64,000 bases of DNA from an uncultured Saprospiraceae bacterium. Lineage in GTDB: Bacteria; Bacteroidota; Bacteroidia; Chitinophagales; Saprospiraceae. The position numbers and the translations under genes are program-made. This document shows, one piece after another, positions 30,001-36,620 of the stretch (the stretch's first letter is position 1; each line of letters opens with the position of its first letter). Location of the stretch: NCBI GenBank assembly GCA_938015435.1, contig CALLPN010000003.1, positions 372,001 to 436,000 on the forward strand. Reading direction: 5' to 3'. The notes beneath the pieces are model-generated. The model was given only the letters and a program-made list of their open reading frames with translations. It was not told the origin of the DNA and did not search any database.

Positions 30001-30468
30001 GTCCAATTTTTCATCTTTAGTGATTACAATTTTATTGGCTTCTAGGATAGCGGGGTCTACTACTTTTTCAAATAATGCTTCAGGGTAACTCACAATGATA
30101 CGAGGCTTACTCCCTTTCATTCGTAGTTTATTGACTACCTCAGTTCGTTGTAATACATTACCATTATTCATCTCTTCGAAATGCATCGGTCTCTTAAACG
30201 AATCAGGGAAGAAAAGTACTTCTGAAGTTTCGTGAATAGCCTCAAGAGTATTCTGCAGATAAGCAGCTTCTTCTTTGTCGATAGCGATGTAAATGTATAC
30301 TCTGGGAGAGAGTAGATATGTTGCAGATAAGACAAAGGACTCCTGTGCTCCTATTAGTCCATTTAATCTGATTCTACTAGGAGTTTCCTTCTGGAGGAAT
30401 TCGTTAATCTTCTTTGTTCTAGTATCTTCTTGGTATCGCGATACTAACTCTTCTAAATTTCCGCTCAC
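27097..30468 (-). CDS. mfd: Transcription-repair coupling factor Mfd
   Basis: Mfd displaces stalled RNA polymerase and recruits UvrA. The 1123-residue length is typical. Visible are the UvrB-homology part (residues ~30-330), a CarD-like polymerase-interaction domain starting PGDFVTHIDHGVGRYSGLE (~440), the translocase Walker A CGDVGFGKTEIAIRA (~593) and DEEQ box (~691), the QLRGRVGRSNRKAF motif VI and a TRCF C-terminal domain. The start is GTG at 30468, 4 bp after a TATCTTCG element on the minus strand, so the mRNA may be leaderless. Confidence 0.97.
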   Translation of the reverse strand: MSGNLEELVSRYQEDTRTKKINEFLQKETPSRIRLNGLIGAQESFVLSATYLLSPRVYIYIAIDKEEAAYLQNTLEAIHETSEVLFFPDSFKRPMHFEEMNNGNVLQRTEVVNKLRMKGSKPRIIVSYPEALFEKVVDPAILEANKIVITKDEKLDIDTMIEILVDYGFERTDFVYEPGQFSIRGGIIDIFSYGNEWPYRIELFDDEVESIRTFNPTNQLSVQNIATVSIIPNINSKFKQNQKVPLFDVLDANSVVWVKDFDVLLDKLQICFDKCEEFAKVLKTQEDSELKQAFEERAFIYPNETMAAISDHHMILERKGAISIDPDLVIDYETNTQSSFNKNFSLLIEDMKLKEKEGFTNYLFTDSSRQIERFYKIFEDLNAQLDFHPVNKAIHAGFVDKQLNIACYTDHQIFERFHKYKLKKGFTKEQAMSLKMMRELKPGDFVTHIDHGVGRYSGLEKIDINGHKQESLRLFYQNNDVLYVSINSLHKISKFKGKDGTPPKLSKIGGDAWKKLKSSTKRKVRDMAKELIKLYAKRKASKGHAFPPDGYLQNELEASFIYQDTPDQEKATIETKEDMMKEHPMDRLICGDVGFGKTEIAIRAAFKCVTDGKQVAILVPTTILALQHYKTFSERLKEFGVNIDYVNRFRTAKEKTQIYKELEAGKIEILIGTHAILNKKIKFADLGLLVIDEEQKFGVAAKEKLRGMKVNVDTLTLTATPIPRTLQFSLMAARDLSIIRTPPPNRQPIHTERRIFNDELIKDAIYYEVNRGGQVFFVHNRVKSLPDIAGMIKRLCPDIEIGMAHGQLEARDLEKKLIDFIDYKYDVLVCTNIIETGLDIANANTIIINNAQNFGMSDLHQLRGRVGRSNRKAFCYLFAPPVSVLTSDARKRIRTLEENSDLGSGFQIAMKDLDIRGAGNLLGGEQSGFISDIGFETYQKILEEAVHELKETEFKDLFKEDLDKKRQYVRDVEIDTDIEMLIPDAYIPVIQERLTLYTELDTISDEEGLTSFKAKLKDRFGPIPKQVDELVDALRLRWICKELGFERLSYKNNKLRCFFVANAQSSYFESELFQKILKFVSTDGQKMGLTLKQSKSFLLVIKEKCKNLREVKAILDRIGEEVL

Positions 30469-30472
30469 ATGG

Positions 30473-30480
30473 CGAAGATA
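30473..30480 (-). promoter_or_regulatory. -7 element of mfd
   Basis: On the minus strand this reads TATCTTCG, one mismatch to TAnnTTTG, and ends 4 bp before the GTG start. Confidence 0.45.
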
Positions 30481-30571
30481 GCAAGATCAAGCTCAAGTGT
30501 CAAGAATCAGGATCAAAAATAATAAGTAGTATTAATCATCAATTTTTGAAGCGACGAAGGTTGTCTATAAT

Positions 30572-31087
30572 TTAGAAGCCGAGCCCTACATGCAAGCCTG
30601 CACTATAATGTGGATAGTCTTTATGATAAGTATATTCTACGGTAGGTCCGAAGTGTACATTACGCCAAGCCCATTCGTAGATTACTTCTGTATGTCCTGA
30701 GAAGCTAATGTCGGATTCTCCATTGATTTTAAATAAAGTAGCACCAGGAGATAGGATCACAGTAATATGCGCAAACGGCCTGTAGGCAAACATACCCATT
30801 AAAGATTGACGGCTGAAGTCATCTAAGATGTTTTCGTAACCTACTCCAACACCGATTCTACCACCGACCATGTTATATAGATAATGTCCATGGAATCCAA
30901 TAGTAATTTTATCAGCATTAGCCAACTTATATGGAAAGACTGCAGCTCCTATCTCGTGCTTGTAATATTCTCCGAGATTGTAAGGACTATGCAGACCATG
31001 ATGTGTAGCCACGCTTACTTGTGCCATGCACGTAAAAGAGATAATCGCAATGGTCAGTGTTAATATATATTTCATACGGTGATTCAT
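30572..31087 (-). CDS. Small outer-membrane beta-barrel protein, unknown
   Basis: This protein has 171 residues, or 167 if the start is the second Met (31075), which is directly followed by the signal peptide core YILTLTIAIISF and cleavage after CMAQ. The mature part alternates short hydrophobic strands with charged turns and ends in aromatic Phe (GLHVGLGF), consistent with an eight-strand outer-membrane barrel. I do not recognise a named family. A -7 element lies just upstream (31096-31103). It lies downstream of the GSCFA gene on the same strand (178-bp gap), upstream of mfd. Confidence 0.7.
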   Translation of the reverse strand: MNHRMKYILTLTIAIISFTCMAQVSVATHHGLHSPYNLGEYYKHEIGAAVFPYKLANADKITIGFHGHYLYNMVGGRIGVGVGYENILDDFSRQSLMGMFAYRPFAHITVILSPGATLFKINGESDISFSGHTEVIYEWAWRNVHFGPTVEYTYHKDYPHYSAGLHVGLGF

Positions 31088-31095
31088 TAGGAGGT

Positions 31096-31103
31096 CAAAG
31101 ATA
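31096..31103 (-). promoter_or_regulatory. -7 element of the small barrel gene
   Basis: The minus strand reads TATCTTTG exactly, 8 bp before the first Met and 20 bp before the second. With a start site about 5 bases downstream, the second Met would have a ~16-base leader. Confidence 0.6.
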
Positions 31104-31265
31104 ATATTTGATATTATGTTTTTTCTGTAAGAGTATTAACGTCTGAAATCCGTATTCAATATGTAAGCCAAGTGCAAAATGGATTGACTGTAAGCAATCA
31201 TTGATATTGATGCTAATATAATGTTGAATTTTTTTTAAATAAACTTATCTGGTCGATCTTAAAAT

Positions 31266-32240
31266 CTATTTTTTGAATATTTTCATTTCTTCAGAGAAAT
31301 CAAGATTGGGGTGTGATGCTAGTATTTTATCTACTAACGAGATTTGAGAGGTAAGAAACGATTTATGCTGCTCAGAACCCGAATTAAACGGTCTGTGTGA
31401 TGCCGCTCTGACTAACTTTAATATATCAGACCGTAAAGTAGCTTCAGCATGATTCAGTAGATGATCAATAATCTTGCTCCAGATATAATCTATGGCCTTG
31501 GCAGTTGGATGTACCATATCATCCTTGTAATACCTATAGTCTCGAAGATCATCTAGTAGTAACTCGTAAGAAGGAAGATATTGACAATTTTCATGACGAT
31601 CACAGATGTCGTGCACGGCTGTGATTAGGTGAGCTTTGCTTCTATTGTTTTCTACAATACCATCTTTGATGTGACGCACCGGACTTACGGTCAAATGCAC
31701 TTTGATGGTCGGATTTACCATCTTGATGGAAGATAGCACATGTTCAAAGCTAGTAATGAGCTCGGATGGAGTTGATAATCGTTTCTCAAAGTTATTAGAG
31801 GGAAATTTATGGCAATTAGCTACTGGACCGTGGTCTTTGTGATTATAATAATATGCAGTGCCATAAGTAAGGAAGATATGGGTTGCATTAGATATTGATG
31901 TTTTGAGGGTATTGATACCCTGATTCATCTGGGATAGCGTCTTTTGTAGATCTAATGTGCTAAGTCGACTATGTATATTCCAAGCTGTGTATTGTCCATC
32001 GATATTGATATTAAGATCTTCTTGATTCATATGCTTACCATCGATTGCATTTATGATAGAGGTGTGCAACGGTAGCGGATGGTAGATTATACCTAAAGGA
32101 TTGACAGTGGTTGGATATTTGATTTCAAGTAATTTTTTTCCTACGTTCTCGGCAAAACAAGAGCCTAGCATAAGTATACGGTCGCTGTAACTAATACTAA
32201 TGTTCGATTTTTTAAGCCGTAACTCTGTTCTAAATTTCAT
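31266..32240 (-). CDS. GSCFA domain protein
   Basis: This 324-residue protein has the namesake motif LGSCFAENVG at residues ~25-34. GSCFA proteins are SGNH-hydrolase-like; later motifs here, FLTYGTAYYY and MVHPTAKAIDYIW (the D-x-x-H-type block 5, DDMVHP), fit that fold with a likely Ser/His dyad. The biological substrate is not established. It starts at ATG 32240, 21 bp after a -7 element, divergent from the 32421 gene. Confidence 0.88.
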   Translation of the reverse strand: MKFRTELRLKKSNISISYSDRILMLGSCFAENVGKKLLEIKYPTTVNPLGIIYHPLPLHTSIINAIDGKHMNQEDLNINIDGQYTAWNIHSRLSTLDLQKTLSQMNQGINTLKTSISNATHIFLTYGTAYYYNHKDHGPVANCHKFPSNNFEKRLSTPSELITSFEHVLSSIKMVNPTIKVHLTVSPVRHIKDGIVENNRSKAHLITAVHDICDRHENCQYLPSYELLLDDLRDYRYYKDDMVHPTAKAIDYIWSKIIDHLLNHAEATLRSDILKLVRAASHRPFNSGSEQHKSFLTSQISLVDKILASHPNLDFSEEMKIFKK

Positions 32241-32261
32241 CTATTCCTTCTATATAAGCCT

Positions 32262-32269
32262 CAAAGTTA
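32262..32269 (-). promoter_or_regulatory. -7 element of the GSCFA gene
   Basis: The minus strand reads TAACTTTG, an exact TAnnTTTG, 21 bp before the start codon. Confidence 0.55.
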
Positions 32270-32382
32270 AGAAAGAGTGATAAAGCCTCTTTAATTTATA
32301 ATAGACAACAACATTTTGGCAACAGTTATCATCTTGTTGCTAACGAATCAATCGTCGTTTGACACACTTAATGATTAAATAA

Positions 32383-32412
32383 TTTGTTTTTGATCCGCTT
32401 CATATATCTTTA
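32383..32412 (+). promoter_or_regulatory. Promoter of the protease pair
   Basis: A -33 TTTG (32383-32386) is separated by 18 bp from TATCTTTA (32405-32412, one mismatch). The ATG at 32421 begins 8 bp later, so the leader is very short. It is divergent from the GSCFA promoter. Confidence 0.55.
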
Positions 32413-32420
32413 CCGTCGAT

Positions 32421-33755
32421 ATGAATTTTTTAGATACAATACTTGGGAGAAATAGAGCTGAAGAGGTGTCAAGCCAATCCGTATTTGGTAGATATAGTGA
32501 CTCTCAAAAATCAGATACGAAGTACGATCGATGGGACCAAGCACTCAAGGCTTATGAAAATGGTCTATATCTTCAAAATTTCACCTACCTATTAGAGTTC
32601 CTAAAAGATGATTCTCTACAGAATCTAAGTTATACGGAGGACCATGGTGTCATATCATTCCAATTTTATCAAGGAAGTAAGTTAATAAAAGGTACGGCGG
32701 ATAGGAATAAACTCAGAGCCGAAGCGAAGATAGCGGTTACTAGTAAATTAGAATTAGGGTTTACTCGTACTTTGATAGAGCAGAATTTTGGCTTGCAATA
32801 CTGTCGATTCGCCCTTAGCGAAGATGACGACATCTGCATTATATTTGATACATATGCTGTCGATGCATCCCCTTATAAGGTGTATTATGCACTTAAGGAG
32901 TTGGCGTCTAAGGCAGATAAGCACGATGACTTATTGCTCAACGAATATGAGTCTTTGTCTAAAGTAGGAGATCTGCATATATCTAAGGTGCCTCAGAGTG
33001 TCAAGGATATTAAATATCAGTTTATACACGATAGGATCACTTCGATTCTAGATCTCTTGGATAGTGGTAAAATTAACATTCAAAAATATCCAGCAGGACT
33101 CTGTTATTTGATTATCGATCTTGCATATAAAATAGATTACCTAGTCAAGCCGGAAGGTTATACACTTGATCTCATAGAAGAGATTCACCAGACTTATTTC
33201 CAATCTAAGAGTCAAGATATACATACCAAGAACCAAAAGATCACCCAAAAGCTTAAAGAGTGGATAGAAAGGCCTAGAGAAGACTTTGACAATGAAGTGT
33301 ATGAAGTGATTTCGACATTTGGAATAACGATGCCGTCTGGACACGACAAACTAGCGGAGTGTATTCAGAATGAATTGCCAAATATGGATTGGTACTACGA
33401 TAATAAATACGATGATGTTGCGCTTGCAATTCCTTCTTATCTTGTCGGTTATCTGATGTTTAGTTATGCATTGCCGGATCCAGATAGAGATTATTTGCAT
33501 ATGCTGTACGAAATAGTAGAGGCGGATTACTTTGCTGAGATGGGATTTCCTAACAAGTATTGGAAGAAAGGATCGCTCAATGTTTCAGCGATCAAAAAAG
33601 GTATTAATAAAATAGCTCAAAAGCACGAGGAGAAATACCCTCGGATAAGACCCAAGATGGACGCTATTGATTTTGGCGACCTATGCATATTTAGTAAAAC
33701 ATATATGACGATGATATCAAAGTTGGATATGTATAAAAAAGATGTCAGAAGTTAA
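32421..33755 (+). CDS. Unknown protein, chaperone-like N-terminal domain
   Basis: This 444-residue cytosolic protein has no signal peptide or membrane segment. I do not recognise a named family. Residues ~40-150 have a strand-strand-helix layout (VISFQFYQGSKLIKG, then NFGLQYCRFALSEDDDICIIFDTYAV) that resembles YbjN / type III secretion chaperone-like folds; this is my inference from pattern. The rest is mainly helical and charged. Its stop codon overlaps the ATG of the protease gene by one base (TAATG), so the two are translationally coupled and probably act together. Confidence 0.72.
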   Translation: MNFLDTILGRNRAEEVSSQSVFGRYSDSQKSDTKYDRWDQALKAYENGLYLQNFTYLLEFLKDDSLQNLSYTEDHGVISFQFYQGSKLIKGTADRNKLRAEAKIAVTSKLELGFTRTLIEQNFGLQYCRFALSEDDDICIIFDTYAVDASPYKVYYALKELASKADKHDDLLLNEYESLSKVGDLHISKVPQSVKDIKYQFIHDRITSILDLLDSGKINIQKYPAGLCYLIIDLAYKIDYLVKPEGYTLDLIEEIHQTYFQSKSQDIHTKNQKITQKLKEWIERPREDFDNEVYEVISTFGITMPSGHDKLAECIQNELPNMDWYYDNKYDDVALAIPSYLVGYLMFSYALPDPDRDYLHMLYEIVEADYFAEMGFPNKYWKKGSLNVSAIKKGINKIAQKHEEKYPRIRPKMDAIDFGDLCIFSKTYMTMISKLDMYKKDVRS

Positions 33756-34849
33756 TGGTCTCAAACACTCATATATCCATAACGGACCTGTATAATAAGG
33801 TCATTATTCAGATTGCCACACCATATAGTGTTGGTACAGGATTCTACTTAGCGGATCATGATATCATTGTGACTAATGAGCATGTAGTAAGAGATAACAG
33901 AGAAGTTGTAATTGATGGGGAATTTTTTGATTGTCAATTAGTTGAGGTCTTGTATTTAGATGAGATCTACGACTTGGCGTTCTTAAAGGCACCAAGAGGG
34001 CATAATATTCCATCCATTAATATACGCGAAGATTCAGAGTTGACTATTGGTGAAGTTGTACTTTCATTAGGGCATCCATTTGGTCAGACTTACCAATACA
34101 AAGAAGGAAGCATCGAAGCTAAAGAGTTTGAAGAAAACGAAATACTTTATTACGAACATTCGGCTTTGCTTAGTCCAGGTAATAGCGGTGGACCACTTTT
34201 CGATCTAGAGGGCAATCTAGTGGGTGTCAATACTTTCCTAATTAAATCAGGACAAGAAATTGGTTATTCGCTGCCCTTATTTAAACTCAAAGAAGCATTA
34301 CAGATTTATAATAATAACGAAGGTAGCTATTTCGTGAAGTGTGGAGATTGTAAGCAAGTAATAGCTGATCCTGAGGGAGCAAGTAGAAGATGTACACATT
34401 GTGGTAGTAAGGTATCCTATATCAGTCATATACCTGTATATGAGCCAATTGGGATCAACAAGCAGATAGAAGAAATGTTATCAGAGCTAGATCATAACTC
34501 AATTCTCTCTCGTCGAGGCCCATATAACTGGGAGATAGAGCAGGGTAGTGCTCTGATCCATGTCGCATATCACGAAAAAACTGGCCTTATAACAGGCGAT
34601 GCTCACCTTTGTAAGATACCCGATGATGATGTTTTACCGCTTTATAGTTACCTACTTAAGGCCAATTATGAGTTAGAAGGGTTAAGTTTTACAGTAAAAG
34701 AAAATGAAATTATACTTTCTTTATTAATTTTTGATCAGTACCTTAATAAGCTCACGGCCCTCAGATTGTTCGAACATCTCTTTAAAATGGCTGATCACTA
34801 TGACAACATACTAGTCGATAACTTTAATGCTAAATGGTTGACATTTTAG
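33755..34849 (+). CDS. Cytoplasmic trypsin-like protease with zinc ribbon
   Basis: This 364-residue protein has a trypsin/HtrA-like domain with the complete triad: His in TNEHVV (~residue 42), Asp in YDLAFL (~73) and Ser in SPGNSGGPLF (~142-148). Unlike HtrA it has no signal peptide and no PDZ domain. After the protease comes a four-cysteine zinc ribbon (CGDC at ~196, CTHC at ~213), then a C-terminal alpha-beta domain (from ~235) that resembles YbjN / type III chaperone-like folds. It is coupled by a one-base overlap to the 32421 gene. The combination suggests a regulated intracellular protease whose C-terminal part binds a partner, possibly the neighbouring protein; that role is inference. 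Confidence 0.82.
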   Translation: MVSNTHISITDLYNKVIIQIATPYSVGTGFYLADHDIIVTNEHVVRDNREVVIDGEFFDCQLVEVLYLDEIYDLAFLKAPRGHNIPSINIREDSELTIGEVVLSLGHPFGQTYQYKEGSIEAKEFEENEILYYEHSALLSPGNSGGPLFDLEGNLVGVNTFLIKSGQEIGYSLPLFKLKEALQIYNNNEGSYFVKCGDCKQVIADPEGASRRCTHCGSKVSYISHIPVYEPIGINKQIEEMLSELDHNSILSRRGPYNWEIEQGSALIHVAYHEKTGLITGDAHLCKIPDDDVLPLYSYLLKANYELEGLSFTVKENEIILSLLIFDQYLNKLTALRLFEHLFKMADHYDNILVDNFNAKWLTF

Positions 34850-35097
34850 GAGCTTACATTGTAAGGTTTTCATCTATATGTTATGTGTAGAGTCTAATTT
34901 CTAATTCTAACAATGTTAAAAAGTCAATTACTTGTTTCAGTGATGCAGCATTATACGATGTAGAAGTGTCTATTAAGTGAGAGAATAAAAAGCTTGATTT
35001 TGTTTGAGAATAGATGAATATTACTAATTTTACTCTCCCACGACGAATAAAAATACAGCTGTCACTCTATTTGACTAAACCTTTTAAAGCGTTTTAA

Positions 35098-36147
35098 ATG
35101 AAGACTTTATCGAAATTATTGGTGTGTACATTTATTGTTTTGGCTGGATTTACATCAGTTAAAGCACAAGATATACACTTCTCTCAGTTTTACATGTCAC
35201 CTCTGAACCTTAACCCTGCAATGACAGGTGTTATGAATTGTAAAACAAGATTTGTAGCAAACTACAGAAATCAATGGGCTTCAGTGCTCAAGGCAAATGC
35301 CTACAATACATATTCAGCGTCTTATGACCAAAAAGTACCAGTAGGAAGAGAAGATTACTTCGGTATAGGTGGATCTCTTTGGGGTGATGTCGCTGGAGAA
35401 TCTAGATTCGGAACTACTCAGGGTAGAATATCTCTATCTTATAGTAAGAAGATGGCTGGTTACCGTAAGAAAGCTTCATACTTAGTATTAGGAGTAGATG
35501 GCGGTATGACGCAGCGTCGTATTAGTCCACAAGATCTTAGGTGGCCATCTCAAATTACGTCTAATGGATTTGATCCTCTTGCTATAACCAATGAGCCTGG
35601 GTTTACGGATTTTGACTTTCTTTTTGCAGATCTTGGAGCTGGACTTTTATGGTTCAGTGTAATAGATCAGAACACTAATTATTATGTAGGCGCTGCATTG
35701 CATCACCTCAATCAGCCGGATATATCTTTCTTAGGATCAGTGGAGTCTTTATATACTAGAATGACTATACATGCTGGTGCTCAATTTGAAATGGCACCAA
35801 AAATGAGCTTATTGCCTTATATAGTTTATATGGCTCAAGGTCAACATAGAGAATTTAATGGTGGAGCGAGTGTAAGATTTGCTCTCGGACCAAGCAGACT
35901 ATCTAACCAAAGTTGGCAGTTAGGTGCATGGTATAGATTAGGTAGTAAGGAAGAAGGAGGAATCCACTCTGATGCTGTTATTCTATCTACAAGATTCGAT
36001 TATGAAAACTTCGGTATTGGATTCTCTTATGATGTAAACATATCTAAGTTAAGTTCTGCAGGAGCAGCTAACGGTGCGTTTGAGTTCTCATTACAGTATC
36101 TAATCTGTGGTCCAGAAAATAGAGGAGTATACTGTCCTAGATTCTAG
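35098..36147 (+). CDS. PorP/SprF family T9SS membrane protein
   Basis: This 349-residue outer-membrane protein has a signal peptide (residues 1-23, ending VKAQ) followed by the family hallmark DIHFSQFYMSPLNLNPAMTG and RNQW. In Flavobacterium, SprF supports export of the adhesin SprB; in Porphyromonas, PorP is required for T9SS. Many PorP/SprF paralogues exist, each often beside one type B cargo gene, but here no cargo is adjacent: the flanking genes are the protease pair and nqrA. It ends at a very strong terminator. Confidence 0.9.
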   Translation: MKTLSKLLVCTFIVLAGFTSVKAQDIHFSQFYMSPLNLNPAMTGVMNCKTRFVANYRNQWASVLKANAYNTYSASYDQKVPVGREDYFGIGGSLWGDVAGESRFGTTQGRISLSYSKKMAGYRKKASYLVLGVDGGMTQRRISPQDLRWPSQITSNGFDPLAITNEPGFTDFDFLFADLGAGLLWFSVIDQNTNYYVGAALHHLNQPDISFLGSVESLYTRMTIHAGAQFEMAPKMSLLPYIVYMAQGQHREFNGGASVRFALGPSRLSNQSWQLGAWYRLGSKEEGGIHSDAVILSTRFDYENFGIGFSYDVNISKLSSAGAANGAFEFSLQYLICGPENRGVYCPRF

Positions 36148-36164
36148 GAGAGATCAAAAAAATA

Positions 36165-36209
36165 AAATAAAAAGAGGCCTTCGAGTATATCGAAGGCCTC
36201 TTTTTATTT
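36165..36209. terminator. Strong bidirectional terminator after PorP/SprF
   Basis: A perfect 20-bp stem (36165-36184 with 36190-36209) with loop GTATA carries an A tract on the left and a T tract on the right. Confidence 0.92.
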
Positions 36210-36215
36210 GTGTTA

Positions 36216-36424
36216 AATGTGCGAAGTGATCAGTAAGCTCAAGAGATTGCTGAGCACAAAGTATTATAATGCAACAGGCTTATTTGAAACATGATTATAG
36301 GCAAGAGTATTTCTGCTCATCAATCTCTCCTTTTAGTCGAGCTTACTAAACAGAAACGTGTTAAGTAGTGCCAAGAGTAGAATGACTAAGAGATCAGTAA
36401 GCCCAAGAGATTGCTGAGCACAAG
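36216..36424 (+). repeat. Palindromic dispersed element, copy 1
   Basis: This non-coding element of ~210 bp has a left arm GATCAGTAAGCTC...GAGATTGCTGAGCAC (36228-36257) that is the inverse of a right arm at 36314-36347 (9 of 9 and 13 of 14 matching bases in two blocks). A third, left-type half-arm follows at 36393-36422. Copy 2 at 57368-57584 has the same order, spacing and flanks. It sits 7 bp after the PorP/SprF terminator. It resembles a MITE or REP-type element; no transposase is present. Confidence 0.75.
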
Positions 36425-36550
36425 AATTAGTACCTATAATTAAGCAATTGTTAGCCTTGGGAGCTCAATAAAGCATGATAATAATCTATTTTGACCATTA
36501 ATTATTTAGATTAAATCTAAATAGTCAACTATACTTGTCACTTTCGACCC

Positions 36551-36585
36551 TTTGCTGCTGATATTAATAAAGCTTTTTATCTTTG
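36551..36585 (+). promoter_or_regulatory. Promoter of the nqr operon
   Basis: A TTTG (36551-36554) and an exact TATCTTTG (36578-36585) are 23 bp apart, at the long end of the Bacteroidota spacing range. The chosen nqrA start lies 35 bp downstream. Confidence 0.6.
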
Positions 36586-36620
36586 TGCCAAATTTATATA
36601 GCTAACTAAAACAGATCAAA

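Noticed and set aside
30572-31087. Possible porin-type channel
   Set aside because: The barrel is too small (about eight strands), and no pore-family motif was recognised; left as an unknown barrel.
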